Assembly (NCBI GenBank): GCA_947472795.1
Contig: CANJBL010000002.1
Coordinates: forward strand, 243,271-307,270
Reading direction: 5' to 3'
From: Fidelibacterota bacterium
Lineage (GTDB): Bacteria > Pseudomonadota > Alphaproteobacteria > Rhodospirillales > Rhodospirillaceae
DNA: 64,000 nucleotides
Below, piece by piece: positions 24,168-32,813 of the stretch (positions within the stretch are counted from its first letter, which is position 1; every line of letters starts with the position of its first letter). The translations under genes were made by a program, and so were the position numbers. The notes under the pieces were generated by a model. It was not told where the DNA came from and made no database searches. It was given only the letters and a program-made list of their open reading frames with translations.

Positions 24168-25136
24168 ATGCTGATCAACTGCATCGCCTACCAGGACGGG
24201 AAAAAGCTGGCCGATATCCCGACTCCACAAATCAGCGATTACCTCAGCAAGCCGGGCTGCTTCGTTTGGGTGGCGCTGAAGGACCCCACTATCGAAGAAC
24301 TGGCGGAGATGAAGCACGAATTTGGGCTTCATGAACTGGCCGTGGAAGATGCTCAGGTCGGCCATCAGCGCCCCAAGATCGAGGAGTACGGCGATTCCAT
24401 CTTCGCGGTCATTCAGTTGATTGAGATGGTCGAAAATCATGAGCTGAACGTTGGCGAGATCGACGTCTTCGTCGGACGCAACTATGTGCTGTCGGTGCGC
24501 AACCGCAGCCAGAAGAACTTTGTTGGCGTGCGCGACCGCTGCGAAAGCGAGCCGTTCCTGTTGAAGCAGGGTTCAGGCTTCGTCCTGTACGCCCTCATGG
24601 ACGCGGTGGTGGACCGCTACTTCCCTATCATCGACTGCCTGGAATCGGATTTGGAAGCTATTGAGGCGCAAATCTTCCAGCAAGGGTCTGCCCGCTCCAA
24701 CACGGAGCGGCTCTATGGTCTGAAGCAGAAGGTAATGGTGATGAAGCACGCGGTTTTCCCGCTGATGGAAGCCGTGGGCAAACTGTATGGTGGGCGCGTG
24801 CCGCAGGTCTGTATGAATTCGCAAGAATACTTCCGCGACGTTTATGATCACCTGACGCGCATGAATTCGTCGATTGATACCATTCGCGATACGATTTCCT
24901 CGGCCATGCAGGTGAACCTGGCCATTGTGACCATCGACGAGAATGAAGTGACCAAGCGCTTGGCCGCGTGGGCCGGCATGTTCGCCGTACCGACGGCTTT
25001 CGCAGGCCTTTGGGGCATGAACTTCAAGTACATGCCGGAGTTGGAGTGGTACTACGGCTACCCCTTCGCGCTTTTCACCATCGCGGCGGCGTGCATATTT
25101 TTGTACTGGCGCTTCAAGAAATCTGGCTGGCTTTAG
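24168..25136 (+). CDS. corA: CorA family magnesium/cobalt transporter
   Basis: The 322-residue protein has the long cytoplasmic helical domain of CorA and two C-terminal transmembrane helices; the first ends with the selectivity motif YGMNF-type GLWGMNF. It moves Mg2+ (and Co2+/Ni2+) across the inner membrane as a pentamer. The start at 24168 lies 8 bases past AGGAG; the frame is open 52 codons farther upstream, which would overlap the divergent GNAT gene. Convergent with the coiled-coil gene. Confidence 0.93.
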   Translation: MLINCIAYQDGKKLADIPTPQISDYLSKPGCFVWVALKDPTIEELAEMKHEFGLHELAVEDAQVGHQRPKIEEYGDSIFAVIQLIEMVENHELNVGEIDVFVGRNYVLSVRNRSQKNFVGVRDRCESEPFLLKQGSGFVLYALMDAVVDRYFPIIDCLESDLEAIEAQIFQQGSARSNTERLYGLKQKVMVMKHAVFPLMEAVGKLYGGRVPQVCMNSQEYFRDVYDHLTRMNSSIDTIRDTISSAMQVNLAIVTIDENEVTKRLAAWAGMFAVPTAFAGLWGMNFKYMPELEWYYGYPFALFTIAAACIFLYWRFKKSGWL

Positions 25137-25151
25137 AGCCCAAACGGCTGA

Positions 25152-28145
25152 TTATTCAGCCGCGCCTTCCATCGCAGCTCCTTCCATCGCCTTCGACAGC
25201 AGCATGTAAAGCTTGCCCATGTCGGAGGTTGAGAAGGTCGTGGTGAGGACTTCGGAGCGGTCCGTGGCGCGCGCGTGTTTCACCAGAGCCGAGTATTCCT
25301 TCAGATAGCGCATGACGTAACCGCGGAACTTCTCGTCTGTTTGGTATTTGCGCTGGATGGCTTCGAACTTCTGACGGCTGAGCGTCTTGGTGATATGGCG
25401 CAGGAAGACGCCCTGGTCGCCCTTGTAGTAGCGCTTCCACAGCTCTTCCTCGACGGACGGCTGGAAGATGCGGGCGATTTCGACCGCCATGCTCTGAAGC
25501 TGTTCGATGACGTAGGTGGTGTTCTCGAGGAACTTGCCGGTGTGCGCCTTGTCGTGTGCATCATCCAGCTGCCTAGCGGTATCCGCCGCCTTCGTGGCGC
25601 TCGCCATGAGGTGGTCGACCTGTTTGGCGAAGGTCTGGCCAGCGCGGCCCGTTTGCTCGGTAATGCCGTTGCTGGCTTCCACCAGACTTTCGGCATGTTT
25701 GCGCAGAGTCTTGAGAACGACCTCGACGCGCGCGACAGCTTCGTCGGCTGATTTGCCCAACGTCAGCAGCTGCTGGCGGAAAGCCTCGCCCGTGGCGCGC
25801 GTGCCGCCGGCGATCTTTTCCGAGGTCTCGGAGAACTCGCCCAGGGATTGGCGCATCTTCTCGCCGGCCACGCTGACCTGCGCGGCGCCGCGATTGGTGG
25901 AATCCTCAAAGTCGAGCATGAGTTTCTGCATGGCATCGCGAAAACCGTTGAGGCGCACTTGCGCGTCGTCCGCCGCCGTGGCGACGGCTGCCGAACGCTG
26001 CCGCAAGCCATCGCCGACGACAGCCATGGTTTCCGTGGCATGAGAGGCCGCTTTGTCGATGGAGGCCACCTGATCGTGGAAGGAGATCGAGGCGTCTTTA
26101 AGCTTCAGACCGGCTGCATCCGCCGCTGAACGCATGGCTTCTTTGCTCTCGTCGAGTGTGCCAAGCACAGACTGCATGTCCTTGGAGACCTGCGCGGCCA
26201 CATTGGAGAGTGCTGAGACTTCCGTGCCGATTTCGCGGCTGACGTCCTTGGTCTTGGCGACCGAGTACGACACCGTGTCTGAGACTTTCTGCGACGTGGC
26301 TTCCAGCGATTCGCGGATGGATTCCAGTTCCTTGGTGACGCGGGCGGACATCTGCATCAGCTCGGAGGAATTCTGCGACAGGATATCCGACATAGAACGG
26401 ACATGAGACAGCACCTGCTCCGACGTCGAACCCATCTGACGGGCCTGTTGGGCAAGCGCTGATTCGCTGAGCTTAACGTGGGTAGTGAGCGTATTGGCCG
26501 CCATCTCAAGTTCGTCGTTCTGCCGGCGCAAGGTTTCGCGGATAGTATCGGCCTGCGTGGCCGCGCGGCTGGCGGAGTTGGCAAGCTGTTCGGCATGCTC
26601 GCGCACGCGCACGCCAACAGTGTCGATTTTTTGGATGACCGTGTCCGACACGGTCCCCATGGCTTCGGCCTTGGCGATCGCCACGTTGGAGGCTTTCTCC
26701 AGGTCGGCCGTCGCGCGGTCGAACTTCTCGGTAACAATACGGGACCGCAGGCCAAACTCGTCGGCGGCCACTGCGAGGCGCGTCTCGACGCGCGCTGCCG
26801 CTTCGCCCACGCCTTCGGCCTGTTTCTTCACCATGCTCTCGACGAGACGCAGCTTGGCCACGGCCCCATCGGAGGCAGCACTCAGTTCCTTGGTCTGAAT
26901 CGCCAATGCTTCCTCGACGATCTTCACGCGGCTGAGCACACGCTCCATGACCTGATCGAGGTTGGCGGTCTGTTGGCCCAGGCGCATATTGACTTTGGTG
27001 GCCTGGTCTTCGATCCGGTCGCCGGCGGCGGACAGTTCCGTGCGCTGCTTGTCGAAGAGCGCTTGCAGGCTATGCGCTTTACCCATGAGAGAGTCCGCCA
27101 TGTCGGCGATGGTGGATTCCGCACGCTTGGCTGCATCTTCCACTTGTTCCGCATTGGAGGCCACGGCGCGGCCCATCTCATCGGCATAGCTCTTGGCGGT
27201 TTCGCCAGCTTTGGCGAGAGCCTTTTCCTGTTCAGCGAGCTGCTGGGCAATAGCGGCACTCATGCCGCGCGCGCGCTCGGTGGCGGTTGAGAGGCTGTTC
27301 ACATGGCCGGCCAAGGTCTGGCCCATGCTGTTGACTTCGGACAGAGTCTTGTGGCTCGAGGTCCGCACAAATTCATGCTGACGGCGCAGAGCGTCTTCGA
27401 TCTTGAGATTCACGTCGGCAGCGGAATCAATCACGGTCTGGAGCTTGGCCACCTGTTCGGTCACGGCGGAGGCAGCAGAGCCGGCACCGGCTTCAAGCTG
27501 ACCGGTGACGCTGGCCAGTTTTTCCGTATCGCGCAGGAAACCCGTCTGCAGCTTCTGCATGTTGCGCACGGCGGCTTCAGTGACGTCCACCAGCATATCG
27601 GCTTGGGCGCGCAAGGAGTCCGAGATCGAGGCGATGCGCCCTTCGGCATGCTCGGTGGGATAGGTGAGTTGGGTAAGATGCTGGCGCAGCGCCTCACTCT
27701 CACGGCGCAACTCGCGCCCACGGTCCAAATAGGCCACCACCAACCATAGAAACGCGAGCGGCAGCATGAAAGTGGTCATGAAGCTGCCAAACTGATCCGG
27801 CAGCAGGGTGAAAAGCTGGCGCCAGCCGATGCTGGCGGTGATGTAGAGCGAGAAGGCCAGGGCCCAGACGCCGGAGATGACAATGCCGCCGGCGACGACC
27901 TTGCCGGATTCGCGCCACCAGCGGGCAAATGCACCTTCTTCGATGGCGTTCGGATCAAGCGCTTCTTCCGTTCCGCCATGACTATCTTGGGCGGTGTACG
28001 TCACCGTGCGGGAGGCACTACCGAAAGGCGGCTTCTTGATGCGCGCGGCGCCACGACCTTTGAGCGGCACTCTGGCCGTTCCATCGGGCGGCGCTGCATC
28101 GGACTCACTGCCAAAGGACTCTTCATCTTGCGTGATCTGAGACAT
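25152..28145 (-). CDS. Large membrane-anchored coiled-coil protein (TipN-like architecture)
   Basis: The 997-residue protein has a basic, disordered N-terminus (1-70), two transmembrane helices (about 83-105 and 118-140), about 740 residues of Ala/Glu/Lys/Gln-rich coiled coil, and a C-terminal helical domain (about 890-980) with VEEELWKRYYKGDQGVF, then RHITKTLSR and DEKFRGYVMRYL. The layout (N-terminal two-pass anchor, giant cytoplasmic coiled coil) is that of Caulobacter TipN polarity factors and related apolipoprotein-like proteins, but I cannot show orthology. A role as spatial scaffold is inference. The ATG at 28145 is preferred over one 33 bases upstream. Confidence 0.75.
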   Translation of the reverse strand: MSQITQDEESFGSESDAAPPDGTARVPLKGRGAARIKKPPFGSASRTVTYTAQDSHGGTEEALDPNAIEEGAFARWWRESGKVVAGGIVISGVWALAFSLYITASIGWRQLFTLLPDQFGSFMTTFMLPLAFLWLVVAYLDRGRELRRESEALRQHLTQLTYPTEHAEGRIASISDSLRAQADMLVDVTEAAVRNMQKLQTGFLRDTEKLASVTGQLEAGAGSAASAVTEQVAKLQTVIDSAADVNLKIEDALRRQHEFVRTSSHKTLSEVNSMGQTLAGHVNSLSTATERARGMSAAIAQQLAEQEKALAKAGETAKSYADEMGRAVASNAEQVEDAAKRAESTIADMADSLMGKAHSLQALFDKQRTELSAAGDRIEDQATKVNMRLGQQTANLDQVMERVLSRVKIVEEALAIQTKELSAASDGAVAKLRLVESMVKKQAEGVGEAAARVETRLAVAADEFGLRSRIVTEKFDRATADLEKASNVAIAKAEAMGTVSDTVIQKIDTVGVRVREHAEQLANSASRAATQADTIRETLRRQNDELEMAANTLTTHVKLSESALAQQARQMGSTSEQVLSHVRSMSDILSQNSSELMQMSARVTKELESIRESLEATSQKVSDTVSYSVAKTKDVSREIGTEVSALSNVAAQVSKDMQSVLGTLDESKEAMRSAADAAGLKLKDASISFHDQVASIDKAASHATETMAVVGDGLRQRSAAVATAADDAQVRLNGFRDAMQKLMLDFEDSTNRGAAQVSVAGEKMRQSLGEFSETSEKIAGGTRATGEAFRQQLLTLGKSADEAVARVEVVLKTLRKHAESLVEASNGITEQTGRAGQTFAKQVDHLMASATKAADTARQLDDAHDKAHTGKFLENTTYVIEQLQSMAVEIARIFQPSVEEELWKRYYKGDQGVFLRHITKTLSRQKFEAIQRKYQTDEKFRGYVMRYLKEYSALVKHARATDRSEVLTTTFSTSDMGKLYMLLSKAMEGAAMEGAAE

Positions 28146-28329
28146 GGTCCGCTTCCCCACGCCCTTTTTGGGCGTCAATTATTGGCGAGGACCGGCGGTG
28201 TTCGGCGCCAATCCCTTCTTATCCGGCCTGTCACACTAAGAAGCGATGGTTAAGGATGTGTTCCGAACGCCACCAACGAACCCTTTGCGCAAGGGCACGG
28301 GCCTCACCACAAGATATTGGGGCGTAAAG

Positions 28330-30204
28330 CTATTCCGCGACGCGCGCGAAGGCGTCAATCTCGTCGGGCTTCGCGGTGACCGCCATGGATTTCTGCTGCT
28401 TAATCCATGCTGATGCATAAGACCCACCCTGCGCCAGAAGTTCGGCGTGGGTGCCGCGCTCGATGATCTCTCCATTGTCGAGCACCAGGATCTGATCCGC
28501 ATCCACAATCGTGGAAAGCCGGTGGGCGATGACGAGCGTCGTGCGGCCCGTGCTGACCTCGCGCAGATTGGCCTGGATCTCTTTCTCCGTATGCGTATCC
28601 AGTGCCGAAGTCGCCTCATCAAACAGCAAGATGGGCGCGCCTTTGAGGATGACGCGGGCAATGGCCACGCGCTGTTTTTCGCCGCCCGAAAGCTTCAGAC
28701 CGCGCTCGCCAACGAGTGTCTGATAACCATCCGGCAAAGCGGCGATGAACGTGTGGATATGCGCGAGCCGGGCGGCGTCGGCGATCTCGTCCTCGGACGC
28801 ATCGGGTTTGGCGTAGGAAATATTGTAACGGATGGTGTCGTTGAACAGCACGGTGTCCTGCGGCACGATACCGATGGCGGCCCGCACGGAGCCTTGCGCC
28901 ACGTCGCGGATATCCTGGCCATCGACGGAGATGCTTCCTCCTGAAACGTCGTAGTAGCGGAACAGAAGCCGTCCGATGGTGGATTTTCCGGAACCCGTCG
29001 CACCTACGAACGCGGTCATCTTGCCGGGCGGAACAGTGAAGGACACGTCCTTCAGGATGGGCCGGCGCGGATCGTAGGCAAACGTGACATGCTCGAAGCG
29101 CACTTCGCCGCCATTCACCGCCAAGGGTAACGCGCCGGGCTTATCCTTGATCTCGGGCTCCACTTCCATCAGGTCAAACATCTTCTCGATATCGACGAGA
29201 GCCTGCTTGATGTTGCGGTAGACGAACCCAAAGAAGTTCAAGGGCTGCGCCAACTGGATCATGTAGAGATTGACCAGCGTGAAATCGCCGACCGTCATGG
29301 TGCCGGCCAGCTTGCCGGCCGCTGCCATCGCCATAAGAGCCGCGAGGCCTATGGAGATGATGAAGGCTTGCCCCACGTTCATCAACGCGAGGCTGGATTG
29401 AGAGCGTACCGAGGCGGTCTCGTACTCGCCCATGAGACGGTCGTATTCGCGCACCTCAAGGGCCTCATTGCCAAAAGTCTTCACAGTCTCGTAGTTGAGC
29501 AGACTGTCGATGGCACGCGTATTGGCCTTGCTGTCGAGGGCATTGCTCTCGCGGCGATATTTCAAACGCCATTCGGTCGTGAAACTGGTGAACAGCACAT
29601 AGACGATCACGACAGCCAGCGTGACCATGCTGAACCAGATGTTGAAAGCTTTCCATAAGACGGCGAAGACCAGTGCCACTTCCAGAATGGTGGGCAGCAC
29701 GTTGAACAGCGAGATTGAAACAAGGTTGTCGATGGCGTTGCGGCCACGCTCGATGGCCCGCGACAGGGCGCCGGTGCGCCGGTCGAGATGGAAGCGCAGC
29801 GAGAGCGTGTGCAAGTGCTCCAGAATCACGGCCGAAGACCGCCGCACCGCACGAACACCGACTTTGGCGAAAATGGCATCGCGGAATTGCGCGAAGGCCT
29901 GACCCAAGAAGCGTGCCGCGCCATAAGCGATGATGAGAGAGAGGGGGATAGCCGTCAGCCCAGCGCTCGCGTCCGAAGGCGCCAGGGCGTCCACCGCATC
30001 CTTCAAATAGATCGGCGCATAGATGGTCGCGATCTTGGCCAGAACGATAAAGACCAGTGCAATGCTGACTCGCGCTTTGATCTCGAGCGCGTCGGGAACA
30101 TTGGGCTTCGGCCATAGGAACGGCAGCAGGGACTTGATCACCTGCCAGTCGTCGCGTTTGCGCGCGGTTTCGGCCTGTTCAGGGGAAAACCCGAGATTCT
30201 TCAT
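28330..30204 (-). CDS. Atm1/HMT1-type ABC exporter (fused permease and ATPase)
   Basis: The 624-residue half-transporter has six transmembrane helices (residues ~50-340) and a C-terminal ATPase with Walker A GATGSGKST, signature LSGGEKQRVAIARV, Walker B PILLFDEATSALD and the switch His (IAHRLST). The inserted features AYGAARFLGQAFAQFRDAIFAKV, LEHLHTLSLRFHLDRRTGALSR and VDIEKMFDLMEVEPEI are typical of the Atm1/HMT1 subfamily, which exports glutathione-linked sulfur or heavy-metal species. A substrate cannot be assigned here. No operon partner. Confidence 0.92.
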   Translation of the reverse strand: MKNLGFSPEQAETARKRDDWQVIKSLLPFLWPKPNVPDALEIKARVSIALVFIVLAKIATIYAPIYLKDAVDALAPSDASAGLTAIPLSLIIAYGAARFLGQAFAQFRDAIFAKVGVRAVRRSSAVILEHLHTLSLRFHLDRRTGALSRAIERGRNAIDNLVSISLFNVLPTILEVALVFAVLWKAFNIWFSMVTLAVVIVYVLFTSFTTEWRLKYRRESNALDSKANTRAIDSLLNYETVKTFGNEALEVREYDRLMGEYETASVRSQSSLALMNVGQAFIISIGLAALMAMAAAGKLAGTMTVGDFTLVNLYMIQLAQPLNFFGFVYRNIKQALVDIEKMFDLMEVEPEIKDKPGALPLAVNGGEVRFEHVTFAYDPRRPILKDVSFTVPPGKMTAFVGATGSGKSTIGRLLFRYYDVSGGSISVDGQDIRDVAQGSVRAAIGIVPQDTVLFNDTIRYNISYAKPDASEDEIADAARLAHIHTFIAALPDGYQTLVGERGLKLSGGEKQRVAIARVILKGAPILLFDEATSALDTHTEKEIQANLREVSTGRTTLVIAHRLSTIVDADQILVLDNGEIIERGTHAELLAQGGSYASAWIKQQKSMAVTAKPDEIDAFARVAE

Positions 30205-30270
30205 GTCAGGGACTTAGCGTGGACAGCTCTTAAAATCCAGGAGCGGGGCCATATTTATTACGCATGACAA

Positions 30271-30297
30271 AAGGCCGGAACCCTGGGTTCCGGCCTT
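30271..30297 (-). terminator. Intrinsic terminator of the EF-hand gene
   Basis: A 12-bp perfect stem (AAGGCCGGAACC / GGTTCCGGCCTT) with a 3-base loop; on the minus strand a short T-run follows. It lies 29 bases past the EF-hand gene stop. Confidence 0.8.
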
Positions 30298-30326
30298 CAA
30301 CCTCGCCCCGTCGAGCAAGGGATCCT

Positions 30327-31331
30327 TTAGGCGGTGACAACCGTGGCTGTACTGGCGGCATCAGGCGCGGTTGCCGCATCGGCATAGGCCGCGACTTCGA
30401 CCAGAACGACCTTCTTATTGCGGCCTTCCGCAGCGGCAACGCGCTTGGCACGTTCATACGTCGCACCTTCGCCGCCGTTGGAATTACCATTCTGATCATT
30501 GCTCTGATCAGTGTCTGTCTGAGCGACCTTCGTATGAATCTTGGTTTCGCCGGTGTCGGTCTCAGTGGTAACGATCTTGGGCTTTTCATCGGCCTTGTCG
30601 GCAATTTTCGGCCCGTTATCGGCAGCGAACTTACCGACCACCACTTCGGCACCTTGGCCGTAGAACTTCTTCGGCACGTCGGCCACGCCTGTAGGCGTAC
30701 CCTGGGCAGCCGCGGCAACAGCGAATTTTTTGGCGCCGGGCAGATCCGTTTCCGTGAAAATCTTCTTATCGCCCGTCGCGGCCGCCTCAACCTGCGGCGC
30801 AACGCCTGCGGTCAGTGCCGGAGCAGCGGACGCAGCGGCATCACCTGTCGCGAGGACTTCCGGGGTCTGCGGTTGCTCGGGGCGCTGGGTGGCCGCACCG
30901 AGACCGGCAAAAGTAAAGACGCCTTCACGCGCGAGACCCGCGCGGGCGGCTTCGCTCAAGTCCACCCGGCCATCACCATTGGTGTCGAAGCGCTGCAGGA
31001 TATCCGGCGTGCCAACGACTTCGGACGGTGTCAGGCCCAGGTCGATATGCTTGATTTCGACGCGTGCCCGCGATGGGCCCGACACAGGCGCTTCGGCACG
31101 GGGTGCCGGCGCGGCCTGATCCTGGTGATGGTTTACCGGATTCTGATCGTCGTTTTGAGAGGAATGGGATTGGGCAAAAGCATCGGCGAACTGGTCCACC
31201 GCTGTCGGGGCGGTATCGGCGGACGCAAAGCCAGAATCCGTTCCATCACGCTCAACGACAAAAACCTGCTGCCGATGGGCTAACAGGTTGAGCTGCGAGC
31301 TTGCAGCGGTAGAGGTGACCACTTCAGTCAT
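30327..31331 (-). CDS. Low-complexity protein with one EF-hand
   Basis: The 334-residue protein has no signal peptide or membrane segment. It is Ala/Thr/Gln-rich and largely disordered, apart from one canonical calcium-binding loop near residue 120 (FDTNGDGRVDLSEAAR, with D, N, D, V, E at ligand positions). No family fits the whole. The start at 31331 follows AAAGG; an ATG 60 bases upstream lacks such a signal. A weak sigma-54-like element (GG-N10-GC, TTGCAT at -12 but poor -24) lies at about 31410-31423 on the same strand. It might be exported without a signal peptide; function unknown. Confidence 0.7.
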   Translation of the reverse strand: MTEVVTSTAASSQLNLLAHRQQVFVVERDGTDSGFASADTAPTAVDQFADAFAQSHSSQNDDQNPVNHHQDQAAPAPRAEAPVSGPSRARVEIKHIDLGLTPSEVVGTPDILQRFDTNGDGRVDLSEAARAGLAREGVFTFAGLGAATQRPEQPQTPEVLATGDAAASAAPALTAGVAPQVEAAATGDKKIFTETDLPGAKKFAVAAAAQGTPTGVADVPKKFYGQGAEVVVGKFAADNGPKIADKADEKPKIVTTETDTGETKIHTKVAQTDTDQSNDQNGNSNGGEGATYERAKRVAAAEGRNKKVVLVEVAAYADAATAPDAASTATVVTA

Positions 31332-31727
31332 TTCATCGCCTTTCTGGCCGACGAAAATTTCACGCATCTTCTGCGCAGTGTCCAGATACATAGAAAAGGC
31401 ATCAAAAATGCAAGGACCAAACCCCTATAAATGCAGGATGCCAAGTATATAAAACATTGAAATATAACGATATTATAGGAAACACAAGAGATCGAGTCGA
31501 AACTTAATGTCCACTTCACATGATCACATCTTGCCATTTACCCCATTTTCTGAGCCAAACCCTCTTCCGAGTCGCATCGCGCTCAGGAGAGGATTTTGCC
31601 AGCGCTGGCACGGCCAAGAGACCAATTGGCCTTAACGGGCGACTTGCGCCCCACGCCAATTCGCCAAGGTTTGCATCACTCTATCCTTTTCATTAAGTAG
31701 TGCTCACGACCTTTAAGCAGGATCTTC
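31332..31727. other. 396-base gap between the EF-hand gene and metH
   Basis: No gene. AT-rich bases at 31430-31500 probably hold the EF-hand promoter; the metH side contains the perfect palindrome at 31597-31610 and an inverted repeat GGCCAA / TTGGCC (31612-31631). I see no cobalamin, SAM-II or SAH riboswitch consensus. Confidence 0.6.
31597..31610. promoter_or_regulatory. 14-bp perfect palindrome upstream of metH
   Basis: TGCCAGCGCTGGCA is perfectly self-complementary, 117 bases before the metH start, next to a second inverted repeat. Candidate operator or leader hairpin; the regulator is unknown. Confidence 0.45.
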
Positions 31728-32813
31728 ATGCCTCTTTCTTCCTCCTCTCCAGACCGTGACCAGCGCACCGCCGCGCTTTTGGCGGCGTTGGAAAAGCGTA
31801 TCCTGGTGCTAGATGGTGCCATGGGCACCATGATCCAGCGTCACAAGCTGGATGAGGCCGGCTACCGCGGCAAACGGTTCGTGAATCATCCGAAGGACGT
31901 GAAGGGCAATAACGACCTTCTGATCCTGAGCCAGCCGCAGATCATTCTTGATATTCACCGCGCCTATCTCGAAGCCGGGGCTGATATCATTGAGACCAAC
32001 ACCTTCTCTTCCACCACCATTGCCCAGGCCGACTACGGCATGGAAGCGCTGGTGTATGAGCTGAATTTTGAAGGCGCGAAACTCGCGCGTCAGGCAGCCG
32101 ATGAATACACGAAAAAAACTCCGGAGAAGCCGCGGTTTGTCGCCGGCGCCATCGGCCCGACCAATCGCACGGCCTCGATCTCGCCGGATGTAAACGACCC
32201 TGCTTTCCGCAACGTGACCTTCGATGAGTTGCGCGTAGCTTTCCGCCAGCAGGTGGAAGGCTTGGTCGCCGGCGGCGCCGACCTGATCCTGGCCGAAACG
32301 ATCATCGACACGCTCAACGCCAAGGCCTGTCTGTTCGCCATCGACGAATTCTTCGAGGAGTCCGGCATCCGCCTGCCGGTCATGATCTCGGGCACCATCA
32401 CCGACCAATCCGGCCGCATCCTGTCAGGCCAGACGGCGGAAGCTTTCTGGAATTCGCTGCGTCACGTGAAACCGCTGTCTATTGGCCTCAACTGTGCCCT
32501 GGGTGCGGCTCAGCTTCGCCCCTATGTCGCCGAGCTGTCGCGCGTGGCCGACGTACTGGTCAGCGCCTATCCTAATGCGGGCCTGCCCAATGCTTTCGGC
32601 GAATACGACGAACTGCCGCATACCACCGCCGGCCATGTTGGTGGGTGGGCGAAGGACGGCCTAGTCAATATTGTCGGCGGCTGCTGCGGCACGACACCCG
32701 ATCACATCAAAGCCATCTGTGAGAGTGTCACTGGTGTGGCACCCCGCAAACCACCTAAGCCGGCCACTACCATGCGTCTCTCCGGCCTCGAACCTTTCCA
32801 GTTGGCCTCATGA
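31728..32813 (+). CDS. metH: Methionine synthase, homocysteine-binding subunit (split MetH N-part)
   Basis: The 361-residue protein is the homocysteine S-methyltransferase domain of cobalamin-dependent methionine synthase: [13 protein letters not shown] at the start, [15 protein letters not shown], and the zinc-binding cysteines in GLNCALGA and [11 protein letters not shown]. It binds zinc and homocysteine and needs the rest of MetH, encoded by the next gene, with which it overlaps by ATGA (32810-32813). Splitting of MetH into these two genes is common in alphaproteobacteria. Confidence 0.96.
   Translation: MPLSSSSPDRDQRTAALLAALEKRILVLDGAMGTMIQRHKLDEAGYRGKRFVNHPKDVKGNNDLLILSQPQIILDIHRAYLEAGADIIETNTFSSTTIAQADYGMEALVYELNFEGAKLARQAADEYTKKTPEKPRFVAGAIGPTNRTASISPDVNDPAFRNVTFDELRVAFRQQVEGLVAGGADLILAETIIDTLNAKACLFAIDEFFEESGIRLPVMISGTITDQSGRILSGQTAEAFWNSLRHVKPLSIGLNCALGAAQLRPYVAELSRVADVLVSAYPNAGLPNAFGEYDELPHTTAGHVGGWAKDGLVNIVGGCCGTTPDHIKAICESVTGVAPRKPPKPATTMRLSGLEPFQLAS

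Noticed and set aside
26478..27290. 270-residue plus-strand ORF in the coiled-coil gene
   Set aside because: Antisense shadow caused by Ala/Glu-rich coding; His/Gly-rich with no support.
31410..31423. Sigma-54 promoter for the EF-hand gene as a separate feature
   Set aside because: Spacing and the -12 box fit, but the -24 box has only GG; too weak to list on its own.
31540..31727. Cobalamin, SAM-II or SAH riboswitch before metH
   Set aside because: None of the conserved sequence blocks of these riboswitches is visible.
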